DNA of 62,071 nt. It comes from Nocardia tenerifensis NBRC 101015 (GTDB lineage Bacteria; Actinomycetota; Actinomycetes; Mycobacteriales; Mycobacteriaceae). This document shows positions 42,629 to 51,730 of the stretch, piece after piece. How positions within the stretch are numbered: the first letter of the stretch is position 1; every line of letters begins with the position of its first letter. Made by a program: the position numbers and the translations under genes. The notes beneath the pieces are model-generated. The model saw only the letters and a program-made list of their open reading frames with translations, had not been told where the DNA came from and searched no databases. The stretch is taken from positions 1 through 62,071 of the forward strand of contig NZ_BAGH01000609.1 in the NCBI RefSeq assembly GCF_000308715.1. Direction: 5' to 3'.

Positions 42629-45600
42629 CACACGCCCAGCCAATGCTGGACGCACGCGAGCAAGGCGTCCGCGTCGACCGGCTTGGTGACGTAGTCGTTG
42701 GCGCCGGAGGCGATGCTCTTCTCTCGATCGCCCAGCATGGCTTTGGCCGTGACCGCGATGATCGGCAGCGCTTCGTACTGCGGCATCTCCCGGATGGCGA
42801 CCGTGGCGGTGTAGCCGTCCATCTCCGGCATCATCACATCCATCAGGACCAGGTCGGTCTCCGGTCGAGCGAGCAGGGTGTCGATGCCCTCGCGCCCGTT
42901 CTCGGCGTGCAGCACGTTGACGCCGTGCAGTTCGAGAATGCTGCTGAGCGCGAACAGGTTTCGGGCGTCGTCGTCGACGATGAGCACGGTGCGCCCGGCG
43001 AGCTTGCCGTCGGAGCGCTGCGGCGCGGCGGCCGGTGCTTCCTCGTGGCGCACCAGGGGAAGCACATCACCGGGCGCCTCGGCGGTGACGTGCAACACGA
43101 TCCGTTCCCGCAGCTCGTCCAGGCTCGACAGCAGTTCGAGGGGCTGGTCGGCGGCGTGCTGCTGGAGCAGACGCTCCTGCTCGGCGTCGAGCCTGCGATT
43201 GTGCGCCAGCACGGGGACGCCACGCAAGGCGGCGTCGCCGGCCATCGTCGCCAAGAACCGCAGCGCGGCGTTGCCGGGCATGTCCAGTTCCAGTACCACG
43301 CAGTGGTACGCGCCGACGGCCATCACCGACACGGCTTCCTCCTCACCGGCCGCGGTGACGATCTGTACGGGACCACGCGGGTCGTTGCCGTCGGCGAGGT
43401 CGGCCACCGCGCTCTGCGCGACCAGGGACAACAGGCCCTGCGGTCGTTCCTCCACGACCAGCAGCCTGCGCTGCCGTGGCGGCGCGACCGGGGACACCGC
43501 GCGCTCGGGACCGCCCTCGATCCGCGGCACATCGGTGGAGTTCTGGGTGATGGCCTCTTGGAAATCCGGCCGCGCGATCGGCAGATACAGCGCGAAGGTG
43601 CTGCCGTGACCGAGTGCGCTGTCGGCGATGATGGCGCCGCCGAGCAAGTAGGCGATCTCGCGGCTGATCGACAAACCCAGTCCGGTGCCGCCGTACTTGC
43701 GGCTGGTCGTTCCGTCGGCCTGCTGGAAGGCGCCGAAGATCGACTCCAGCTGATGCTCGGCGATGCCGATACCGGTATCGATCACCTCGAACACGAGCGC
43801 GGGACCGTATCGCCGCACCGTCGCAGGCACTCGCTCGGGCTCGGCCGGGCTGATCCGCAGCTCCACGGAGCCGGTCTCGGTGAACTTGACGGCGTTGGAC
43901 AGCAGATTGCCCAGCACCTGGCGCAATCGCGAGTCGTCGGTGAGCAGATCGACGGGCAGACCCGGCGCGGTCGTCACCCGGAATCCCAGTCGCTTCTGGG
44001 TCGTCATCGGCAGGAAGGTGGCCTCGACGTAGTCCAGCAATTTGCGCAGCGGGACGCGCTCGGGGGTCAGATCCATCTTGCCCGCCTCGACCTTGGACAG
44101 GTCGAGGATGTCATTGATGAGCTGCAGCAGATCCGATCCCGCCGAGTGGATGATGCCCGCGTACTCCACCTGCTTGGGGGTGAGATTACGGGCCGGATTC
44201 TGCGCGAGCAGCTGGGCGAGGATCAGCAGGCTGTTCAGCGGCGTGCGCAACTCGTGGCTCATATTGGCCAGGAACTCGGACTTGTACTTCGAGGCGAGCG
44301 CGAGCTGCTGAGCCCGGGTCTCGAGTTCCTGGCGGGCCTGCTCGATCTCGAGATTCTTGGTTTCGATGTCGCGGTTCTGCATTGCCAGCAGCGCCGCCTT
44401 CTCCTCCAGCTCGGCATTGGACCGCTGCAATTCCTCTTGGCGCACTTGCAATTCCTGCGACCGGGCCTGCAATTCGCTGGTCAACCGCTGCGATTCGCCC
44501 AGCAGTTCATCGGTGCGGGCGTTGGCGACGATGGTGTTGACGTTGACGCCCACCGTCTCCATCAACTGGTCGAGGAAGTCTCGGTGAATCCGGGTGAAGC
44601 GATGCAGCGAGGCCAGCTCGATCACCCCGAGCACCTGCTCCTCGACCACGATCGGCAGTACGAGCAGGTTGACCGGCGAGGTCTGGCCCAGTCCCGAGGA
44701 GATCGTGAGGTAGTCGCCGGGAACGTTGTCCACGTCGATCGTGCGGCGACTCCGGGCGGCCTGCCCGACCAGCGATTGGCCGAAGGTGAAACGCGACGGA
44801 GTGTCGGGTCCCTGCGGGCTGCCGTAGGAGCTGATCAGCCGTACCTCCGCCTGCGTGGCGGTGTCGTCGGCCAGATAGAACGCGCCGAATTGGGCGCCGA
44901 CCAGCGGCGCGAGCTCGTCCATGATCAGCTCGGCGACCACGTGCAGGTCACGTTGGCCCTGCATGAGACTCGAGATGCGGGCGAGATTGGTCTTGAGCCA
45001 GTCCTGATCCTGGTTGGCCTTGGTGGTCTCGCGCAGTGACTCCACCATCGAGTTGATGTTGTCCTTGAGCTCGGCGACCTCGCCGGAGGCCTCGACGGTG
45101 ATGGAGCGGGTCAGGTCACCTTCGGCGACCGCGCTGGTGACCCCCGCGATCGCGCGGACCTGACGGGTCAGGTTGCCCGCCAGCTCGTTGACGTTCTCGG
45201 TCAATCGCTTCCACGTTCCCGATACGCCCTCGACCTCCGCCTGACCGCCCAGCCGGCCTTCCGAGCCCACCTCGCGAGCGACCCGGGTGACCTCGGCGGC
45301 GAACGCGGAGAGCTGATCGACCATCGTGTTGATCGTGGTCTTCAGCTCGAGAATCTCACCGCGCGCGTCCACATCGATCTTGCGGGTCAGGTCTCCCTGC
45401 GCGACCGCGGTGGTGACCTGGGCGATGTTGCGGACCTGATTGGTCAGGTTGTTCGCCATGGAATTGACGTTGTCGGTCAAGTCTTTCCACGTGCCCGCGA
45501 CGTTCGGTACGCGGGCCTGCCCACCGAGCATGCCTTCGGTGCCGACCTCGCGCGCGACGCGAGTGACCTCGTCGGCGAAGGCGGACAGGGTATCGACCAT

Positions 45601-46884
45601 CGTGTTGATCACCCCGGCCAGCGCCGCGACCTCGCCCTTCGCCTCCACCGTGATCTTCTGACTCAGGTCACCGCGCGCGACCGCGGTGGCGACCTGAGAG
45701 ATCGAGCGCACCTGATGGGTCAGGTTGGACGCCATGACGTTGACGTTGTCGGTCAAGTCTTTCCACGTACCCGATGCGCCACGCACCGTCGCCTGCCCGC
45801 CGAGGTTGCCCTCGGTGCCGACCTCGCGCGCGACGCGGGTGACCTCGTCGGCGAAGGCGGACAGCTGATCGACCATCGTGTTGATGGTCTCCTTCAGATC
45901 GAGAATCTCGCCCCGCGCGTCCACCCGGATCTTCTGACTCAGATCACCACCCGCGACGGCGGTGGTGACCTGCGCGATCGAGCGAACCTGGGCGGTGAGG
46001 TTGTCGGCCATGACGTTGACCGACTCGGTGAGGTCCTTCCAGGTTCCGGAGACACCCTTGACGTCGGCCTGACCACCCAGCCGGCCCTCGGTGCCCACCT
46101 CGCGGGAGACTCGGGTGACCTCGTCGGCGAACGAGGACAGTTGATCGACCATCGTGTTGATGGTGTTCTTCAGTTCGAGGATCTCACCGCGCGCACTGAC
46201 GGTGATCTTCTGACTCAGATCGCCACGCGCTACCGCAGTCGTCACCTGAGCGATATTGCGGACCTGGGAGGTCAGGTTGCCCGCCATGAAGTTCACCGAG
46301 TCGGTGAGGTCGCGCCACACCCCGCCGACGCCGGGCACCTCGGCCTGGCCGCCGAGCCGGCCCTCCGAGCCCACCTCTCGCGCCACCCGGGTGACCTCGT
46401 CGGCGAAGGCGGACAGCTGATCGACCATCGTGTTGACGGTGCTCTTCAACTCCAAGATCTCACCGCGGGCGTCGACATCGATCTTCTGCGACAGATCACC
46501 TCGCGCCACCGCCGTGGCGACCTGGGCGATGTCACGCACCTGACTGGTGAGATTGCCCGCCATCGCGTTCACCGAGTCGGTCAAATCTTTCCAAGTGCCC
46601 GACACCGCAGGCACTTCCGCCTGACCGCCGAGCCGGCCATCCGTGCCGACCTCGCGCGCGACGCGAGTCACCTCCGAGGTGAACAGCGAGAGTTGATCCA
46701 CCATGCCGTTGAACACCGTTGCGATCTCACCGAGCAGCCCGTCGTCCTCGGTCGGCAAGCGGGTGCCGAAATCGCCGTCGCGCACCGCCGTCAATCCAGC
46801 CAGTAGCTGCCGCAACTCCACCTGATCCGCGACTGCCGAGGCCCGCTTCCGTCCGCTTCGGGCGGAAGCCGCCGTGTCCGTCAT
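42628..46884 (-). CDS. Soluble poly-HAMP hybrid histidine kinase with two receivers
   Basis: A 1418-residue hybrid kinase without membrane helices. The first 600 residues are a HAMP array with six near-identical blocks of about 92 residues, each containing EVTRVAREVG-xEG-LGGQA and GTWKDLT-x-VN. Then GAF (LVGAQFGAFYLADD), coiled coil, HisKA with His877 (MSHELRTP), HATPase (NLLSNAVKF, DTGIGI, GGTGLGLS) and two receivers. Receiver 2 is intact (Asp1349, LMDVMMPEMDG). Receiver 1 has Glu1199 (LELDMPG) in place of the phospho-accepting Asp. This layout resembles fungal group III and other cytosolic poly-HAMP osmosensor kinases. The ATG at 46884 follows GAGG; the frame to 46992 is non-conserved. Confidence 0.93.
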   Translation of the reverse strand: MTDTAASARSGRKRASAVADQVELRQLLAGLTAVRDGDFGTRLPTEDDGLLGEIATVFNGMVDQLSLFTSEVTRVAREVGTDGRLGGQAEVPAVSGTWKDLTDSVNAMAGNLTSQVRDIAQVATAVARGDLSQKIDVDARGEILELKSTVNTMVDQLSAFADEVTRVAREVGSEGRLGGQAEVPGVGGVWRDLTDSVNFMAGNLTSQVRNIAQVTTAVARGDLSQKITVSARGEILELKNTINTMVDQLSSFADEVTRVSREVGTEGRLGGQADVKGVSGTWKDLTESVNVMADNLTAQVRSIAQVTTAVAGGDLSQKIRVDARGEILDLKETINTMVDQLSAFADEVTRVAREVGTEGNLGGQATVRGASGTWKDLTDNVNVMASNLTHQVRSISQVATAVARGDLSQKITVEAKGEVAALAGVINTMVDTLSAFADEVTRVAREVGTEGMLGGQARVPNVAGTWKDLTDNVNSMANNLTNQVRNIAQVTTAVAQGDLTRKIDVDARGEILELKTTINTMVDQLSAFAAEVTRVAREVGSEGRLGGQAEVEGVSGTWKRLTENVNELAGNLTRQVRAIAGVTSAVAEGDLTRSITVEASGEVAELKDNINSMVESLRETTKANQDQDWLKTNLARISSLMQGQRDLHVVAELIMDELAPLVGAQFGAFYLADDTATQAEVRLISSYGSPQGPDTPSRFTFGQSLVGQAARSRRTIDVDNVPGDYLTISSGLGQTSPVNLLVLPIVVEEQVLGVIELASLHRFTRIHRDFLDQLMETVGVNVNTIVANARTDELLGESQRLTSELQARSQELQVRQEELQRSNAELEEKAALLAMQNRDIETKNLEIEQARQELETRAQQLALASKYKSEFLANMSHELRTPLNSLLILAQLLAQNPARNLTPKQVEYAGIIHSAGSDLLQLINDILDLSKVEAGKMDLTPERVPLRKLLDYVEATFLPMTTQKRLGFRVTTAPGLPVDLLTDDSRLRQVLGNLLSNAVKFTETGSVELRISPAEPERVPATVRRYGPALVFEVIDTGIGIAEHQLESIFGAFQQADGTTSRKYGGTGLGLSISREIAYLLGGAIIADSALGHGSTFALYLPIARPDFQEAITQNSTDVPRIEGGPERAVSPVAPPRQRRLLVVEERPQGLLSLVAQSAVADLADGNDPRGPVQIVTAAGEEEAVSVMAVGAYHCVVLELDMPGNAALRFLATMAGDAALRGVPVLAHNRRLDAEQERLLQQHAADQPLELLSSLDELRERIVLHVTAEAPGDVLPLVRHEEAPAAAPQRSDGKLAGRTVLIVDDDARNLFALSSILELHGVNVLHAENGREGIDTLLARPETDLVLMDVMMPEMDGYTATVAIREMPQYEALPIIAVTAKAMLGDREKSIASGANDYVTKPVDADALLACVQHWLGV

Positions 46885-47229
46885 CTCATCCTCGCTCTGG
46901 CCGATTCTCGGCCCGGTGGAACGTGACTCGCCCCGACACCGTGCAAGAGGCGTCACCGACAAGCGGTGACATGCTCGTTGCTGAACATCCACCGCAGGTC
47001 ACTTTAGTCACTGGAACCTCGACGCCGTGACACGCTGAGCCCGAGACCTGGTGCGGATCCCGTGAGCACCACTGTCTTTCGCCGGCCTGGCTTGCGTGAT
47101 GCGGTAGACATCCGGTTACCTGATCCCTGAGGTGGGTATAGCCCGTTTCAGTGTTGCCCGGGAACATGCCGAGGCAGCCGGCGTGACCAGCACAACCTCG
47201 ATGACAGAACGGAGGTCAGAGTCGAGACG
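46885..47229. other. Divergent promoter region, kinase / RsbW-like gene
   Basis: It carries the start regions of both the minus-strand signalling operon and the plus-strand anti-sigma-type kinase. The only motif I can name is the SigF/SigB-like promoter at 47114-47139 (separate entry). A Shine-Dalgarno-like GGAG before 47230 supports the start of the kinase. Confidence 0.5.
47114..47139 (+). promoter_or_regulatory. SigF/SigB-type promoter
   Basis: GGTTAC (47114-47119), 14 bases, then GGGTAT (47134-47139). This fits the actinobacterial stress-sigma consensus (GTTT/GGTT, 14-17 bases, GGGTAT). It is about 90 bases before the RsbW-like gene, consistent with autoregulation in a partner-switching circuit. 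Confidence 0.6.
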
Positions 47230-47688
47230 ATGACCGATGACCGCCACCCCGCACGTGTCGACGACACGCTACAACTTCAGTCCAGTGCACCGTCTGTGCG
47301 TGTGCCGAGTCCGCTCGAGCTCAGCTTCGCCCCTGTCGTGTCCGAACTGGCGGTGGTGCGTGATGCGCTGCGCGACTGGCTGGCGCACACGGCGGTGGGG
47401 CCCGATCAGAGCGGCGACATCGTGCTGGCCGTCAGTGAAGCGTGCTCCAACTCTATCGAGCACGCCGGTCACGCCGACGGTGACCGTATCCATCTGCGGT
47501 CGATGATCGCCCGGAACGATGTGATCATCACCGTCCGCGATACCGGAAGCTGGAAGCCGCCGGTTCACCAACCGAAAGCGTTTCGCGGGCAAGGGATAAC
47601 GATGATGCGAGCGCTGATGGACGTCGTCCGCATCACCCCGGGTTCGTCGGGCACCCTGGTAGAAATGCAGAGCACCATTCGGCTGTGA
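47230..47688 (+). CDS. RsbW-like anti-sigma-factor serine kinase (HATPase_c_2)
   Basis: A 152-residue GHKL ATPase of the anti-sigma type. N-box EACSNSIEHAGH, G1 box VRDTGSWKPP and G2-like loop RGQGITMMRALMD are present. A 30-residue N-terminal tail precedes the domain. Such proteins bind a SigF/SigB-type factor and phosphorylate its antagonist. Located divergent to the SpoIIE phosphatase/hybrid kinase pair, the three make a plausible partner-switching module. No sigma factor or antagonist gene adjoins, so partners are elsewhere. The codon at 47230 is ATG. Confidence 0.88.
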   Translation: MTDDRHPARVDDTLQLQSSAPSVRVPSPLELSFAPVVSELAVVRDALRDWLAHTAVGPDQSGDIVLAVSEACSNSIEHAGHADGDRIHLRSMIARNDVIITVRDTGSWKPPVHQPKAFRGQGITMMRALMDVVRITPGSSGTLVEMQSTIRL

Positions 47689-48240
47689 GTCTTTGCGGTC
47701 AACGCTGGCTGCGCCGGCTTCGGTAGGCCGCGCCGCTGGTTCGGTGTGCGCAGTGTCGGGCAGTACTGCTTCGAGCCGTTGCGCGAGAGGTCCACGAAGG
47801 TTGCCCGGCAGGTCGGCCCGGCGCAGACGCCGCCTCGCGATCCGGGTCCTCGCGCTGACGCACCTGCTGGGCGCATTGCCGAGTAGGCGCGCGCTGACGC
47901 GGACGGTAGCGGACGACGACCGCCGCGAGCGCCGCGACCCGGCGGGCCGCTTGCGCGCCACGTCCGCGGCCTGCCTGCCACGCGCGACCACCGGCTAGGG
48001 AGCCGCGGCCGCGGCCTTGTCGACCAGCGAGCGAAGCGGTTCGACCGGGCGACGCGAGATCTTCGGCGCGGCCGTGCTGTCGTTACTCGGCAGGCTCCCC
48101 CGATCACGGTGTGTGGCGGGACCGCTCGGTCGGCCTGTCCGCACTCACCCGCTTGATCGAGCAGGCCACGGGCCGTTCAGAACCCGGCGTGCTCCTGGTC
48201 CCGGCCGCCGCGCGCTCGGTGCCGACCGGGTCCGAGCCTT

Positions 48241-48263
48241 GACCGACCGACCGACCGACCGAC
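48241..48263. repeat. GACC tetranucleotide repeat
   Basis: Nearly six head-to-tail copies of GACC. It follows immediately on the TGA of a coding-like scrap. Such repeats are prone to slippage, which may have helped disrupt a gene here. Confidence 0.85.
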
Positions 48264-48410
48264 GGCGCCGTCGCGCAGCGCGGCGCGCATCGATCGAGCC
48301 ACCGCGCGGATGTCCCGTACCGACGATGCGGCGGGAAACATGGTGGCGGTCATTCATCGGCTGGCAGGTGTCGGCTCGCGGCACTCACCGTCGTCGGCGC
48401 GCTCAGGGCC

Positions 48411-48557
48411 ATGATCTTCCCCGGACCGATCCCGATCATCGTCGGCGAGGTGCCGATCGTGTGCGGGTTCGCCTGCGCCCGAGCCGTACTGGTGAGCCGC
48501 CGGTGGGCGGCAGCATTCGCCGTGTCCGTGGTTCGCCGAGATCGGCTGGGCTACTGA
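48411..48557 (+). pseudogene. Hydrophobic 48-codon fragment
   Basis: MIFPGPIPIIVGEVPIVCGF and VLVSRRWAAAFAVSVVRR indicate one or two membrane segments; the same frame continues upstream without ATG (LAALTVVGALRA). No ribosome binding site is seen. I read it as the remnant of a small membrane protein gene rather than an intact one. Confidence 0.3.
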
Positions 48558-48822
48558 CGATCTCGATCGGCTGCGTCGGCCGGTGCGGGTGTTCGGGTCG
48601 GCCCGCGTTCGAGCGGCGCACCTCTCGAACGCGGAGATGGCGGCGGGCACCGCACTCTCCGGGCGCGTATCTGCATGGTTCCCCTCTCCCGGTCGAACTC
48701 GAACTTCCCCTCCGAATCCGAGCCGTCACAGTGTGCTCATTCAGCCGCGCGCAATCGTGTCGTGAATGTGAAATCCGCTGGTAGGGTGCGTGTTACGGAC
48801 TTTCCGGATGAGGGGTGGCGTG

Positions 48823-51579
48823 ATGGTGGAGTTCCGGCTCCTGGGGTCTGTCGATGCGATCGCGGAGGGCGGCGGCCCGGTCGATCTGGGGCATGCTCGG
48901 CAGCGGTCGGTGCTGGCGGTGTTGCTGGTAGAAGTCGGTCGACCGGTGCCCGTGGATGTGCTCATCGATAGGGTCTGGGGGCAGCGTCCGCCGTTGCGGG
49001 CGCGTGAGACGTTGCGCGCCTACACTTCCCGGCTGCGGTTCGAACTGGCCACAGCAGGTGCGGTACTGCGGCGGCGGGCCGGCGGGTATGTGGTCGAGGC
49101 CGAGCCGGAGACCGTGGATATATACCGCTTCCGGCGCGTGGTCGAGGAAGCTCGGCGGATCGAGGATCCTGTCCGGGGCGCGGTCGGGTTGGGGCGGGCT
49201 CTGAAGTTGTGGCGCGGCAGGCCATTCGCCGGCGTGGACAGCCTGTGGCTGAACGAGATTCGCGACCACTGGGAGGCGGAGCGGGCCGCGGTTCAGGCCG
49301 AGTGGATCGACCGGATGTTGCAGGCGGGTCGACACTCCGAACTGGTCGGTGTGCTGCCCGCCTGGGTCGGCGAACGGCCGCTGGACGAGCAGCTGGCCAG
49401 GCAGTGGATGCTCGCACTGCACGGCACCGGCCGACAAGCCGAGGCGCTGCAGGTCTACCACGACCTGCGCGCCCGGCTCACCGAGGAACTGGGCGTGGAC
49501 CCCGATGCGCAACTCCAGCAGCAATACCAGAGCATCCTGCGTGGCGACCCGGCTCCGCTCGCGTCGCGTTTCCCGAAGTCCTTCGGCCGCAACGACCTTC
49601 CCGGCGATATTCCCGATTTCACCGGGCGTGCGGCGGAGATGGCAAGCCTGATCGCCGCCGCGCGGCCGAGCGGCAGTCCGGCGATCGTGATGATCGACGG
49701 CATGGCGGGCGTGGGCAAGACGGCCTTGGTGGTCCACGCCGCACATCATCTTGCCGACCGCTATCCCGACGGTCGATTGTTCATCGATCTACACGGCCAC
49801 AGCACCGACGGCGATCGCGTCGACCCGATGGCCGCCTTGGACAATCTGCTGCGCGCGATCGGCGTGCCGGGTCAGACCATCCCGCCCACGGTGGACCAGC
49901 GAGCCGCGCTCTGGCGCGCCGAAATCGCCGACCGCAGGGTGCTTTTGGTACTGGACAACGCCCTCGACGGCGGCCAGATCCGCCCGCTGTTGCCCGGTTC
50001 GGCCGAATCCTTGACGTTGGTGACGAGCCGGCAGCGCCTCGCCGATCTCGACGGTGCCCGCGTGCTGTCCATCGACGTGCTGTCCGCCGAGCAGGCGCTC
50101 GACCTGTTCGCCCGTGCGGTCGATGACGCGCGGGTCGTGACCGATCCGGCTGCCGCCGCGGAGGTTGCGGCGCTGTGCGGCCATCTGCCCCTTGCCATCC
50201 GCGTGGCCGCCGCTCGGCTCCGCGCTCGCCCCGCCTGGACCGTCGCGTACCTCGCCGACCGACTACGCGACGAGCGGCGACGGCTCGGTGAGCTGACCAT
50301 CGGCAACCGCAGTGTGGCCGCCGCCTTCGGCCTGTCCTATCGACACCTCGACTCGGAGCAGCAACGAATGTTCCGGCTCCTCGGGCTGATCACCGGCCCC
50401 GACATCGATACCTCGGCGGCCGCCGCTCTGGCCGCGACCAACGGCGAGGACGCGGAGCGGCTACTGGAGGCCCTGGTCGATACCCACCTGCTCGAGCAAC
50501 CCCGCCCCGGCCGCTACCAGATGCACGATCTGGTGCACCAGTACGCCCACGCCATCGCGCTCGCCACCGAGACTCCGGACATCCGGCAGCGAACCCAGCG
50601 GCGGCTGGTCGATTTCTACCTGCGCACCGCCTACGCCGCCGATCGGCTGTTGCGACCGGCACGCCTGCCGATCCCACTCGACGCGGCGGTCCAGGACTGC
50701 CGCCCCGGCCGGCTGGCCGACCACCGCGACGCACTCGAGTGGATGGACACCGAACATTGCAATGTCATTGCGGCACAACGCCTCGCCACCACCCACGACT
50801 GGCACGACGCCGTCTGGCAATTGGCTTGGAGCTTGCGTTCCTTCCACAACCAACGCGGATACCTGCGCAATGACGTCGACGCCTGCCTCGCCGGACTGGC
50901 CGCGGCCGACCGACTCGACGACCCGTTCGCTCAGGCGCACGCACTTCGGGCGCTATGCCAGGCCTGCATCGCGGTCGGCCGGTGGGATGAAATGCTGGAA
51001 TACTCCCGCCGAGCCCTCACCCTGGACGAGCGAACCGGCGATCTGGCGGGCCAAGCCAACACCCACCATCTCCTCGCCGTGTACTGGGACCGCTACCGCG
51101 GCGACCTGCAGCAGGCACTCGAGCACTGCACCCGCGCACTGCACCTGTTCCAACGCCTCGAGCGACCGGATTGGGAAGGCGAAGAGCTCAACGCCGTCGC
51201 GTGGTTCCTTGCCCGCCAAGGCGATTACGATCGTGCCTTCGACTACGCCACCAATGCACTGGACCTGTGCCGACGCCACCACAACCGCCTCGGCGAGGCG
51301 ATGACACTCGACACCCTGGGCTATATCGCCCGCCACACCGGTGACTGGTCGCGGGCGCTCGACTACTACCGGCAGGCAATCGCCATCGATCGTGAACTCG
51401 GCATGGATTTCGGACTCACCGCGACCCTCGAACACCTCGGCCACACCTATCTAGCCCTCGGCCAGCCCGAACAGACCCGCACCGCCTGGCGAGAAGCTCT
51501 GGAGGTATACCGAATTCAGCACCGCACCGACGAGGCGGACCGGATAATCGGCCGCCTAGCCACGCTCGGAAATCCCTGA
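48823..51579 (+). CDS. AfsR/SARP-family transcriptional regulator with NB-ARC and TPR
   Basis: A 918-residue regulator. The N-terminal OmpR-type winged helix (VEFRLLGSVDA, RQRSVLAVLLVEVGRPVPVD, RETLRAYTSRLR) is followed by the bacterial activation domain (VDIYRFRRVVEEAR...LHGTGRQAEALQVYHDLR). The NB-ARC ATPase has P-loop GMAGVGKTAL, Walker B VLLVLDNA and TSR, and the C-terminus is a TPR array (WDEMLEYSRRALTLDERTGD, DWSRALDYYRQAIAIDRELG). AfsR-type proteins activate secondary metabolite clusters. It lies 16 kb from the end of the PKS cluster, so a link is possible but unproven. The ATG at 48823 has GAGGGG seven bases upstream. Confidence 0.93.
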   Translation: MVEFRLLGSVDAIAEGGGPVDLGHARQRSVLAVLLVEVGRPVPVDVLIDRVWGQRPPLRARETLRAYTSRLRFELATAGAVLRRRAGGYVVEAEPETVDIYRFRRVVEEARRIEDPVRGAVGLGRALKLWRGRPFAGVDSLWLNEIRDHWEAERAAVQAEWIDRMLQAGRHSELVGVLPAWVGERPLDEQLARQWMLALHGTGRQAEALQVYHDLRARLTEELGVDPDAQLQQQYQSILRGDPAPLASRFPKSFGRNDLPGDIPDFTGRAAEMASLIAAARPSGSPAIVMIDGMAGVGKTALVVHAAHHLADRYPDGRLFIDLHGHSTDGDRVDPMAALDNLLRAIGVPGQTIPPTVDQRAALWRAEIADRRVLLVLDNALDGGQIRPLLPGSAESLTLVTSRQRLADLDGARVLSIDVLSAEQALDLFARAVDDARVVTDPAAAAEVAALCGHLPLAIRVAAARLRARPAWTVAYLADRLRDERRRLGELTIGNRSVAAAFGLSYRHLDSEQQRMFRLLGLITGPDIDTSAAAALAATNGEDAERLLEALVDTHLLEQPRPGRYQMHDLVHQYAHAIALATETPDIRQRTQRRLVDFYLRTAYAADRLLRPARLPIPLDAAVQDCRPGRLADHRDALEWMDTEHCNVIAAQRLATTHDWHDAVWQLAWSLRSFHNQRGYLRNDVDACLAGLAAADRLDDPFAQAHALRALCQACIAVGRWDEMLEYSRRALTLDERTGDLAGQANTHHLLAVYWDRYRGDLQQALEHCTRALHLFQRLERPDWEGEELNAVAWFLARQGDYDRAFDYATNALDLCRRHHNRLGEAMTLDTLGYIARHTGDWSRALDYYRQAIAIDRELGMDFGLTATLEHLGHTYLALGQPEQTRTAWREALEVYRIQHRTDEADRIIGRLATLGNP

Positions 51580-51730
51580 CCACCACTGCGGTCGCGGAGT
51601 CGGCCGGGACCAGCCGGGTGAAGCTTGGAATATGCAGCCACCGCGCTGGGCTGTGCCCTAGTTGAGTGTTGATCGGGTTGTGGATCTCGAGCCGATGATC
51701 CGCAAACGCATTGAGGTAAGGAGTCTTGCC

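Larger units (their letters stand above)
47689..48822. other. Long gene-poor region with apparent gene decay
   Basis: None of the frames over these 1.1 kb has consistent codon bias. Coding-like scraps appear in different frames: about 48107-48240 (LSALTRLIEQATGR, GVLLVPAAARSVP, stop TGA) and 48375-48557 (LAALTVVGALRAMIFPGPI then VGEVPIVCGF), as expected for a frameshifted, decaying membrane or secreted protein gene. A GACC tandem repeat lies between them. The last 50 bases should contain the SARP promoter. Confidence 0.45.

Noticed and set aside
42571..45039. 822-codon plus-strand open frame
   Set aside because: Antisense to the kinase and receiver domains; the minus-strand product carries every kinase motif.
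44900..46700. Repeated DNA that might suggest a CRISPR or tandem-repeat locus
   Set aside because: The repeats are about 276 bases apart and encode the HAMP blocks of the kinase; no short direct repeats with spacers.
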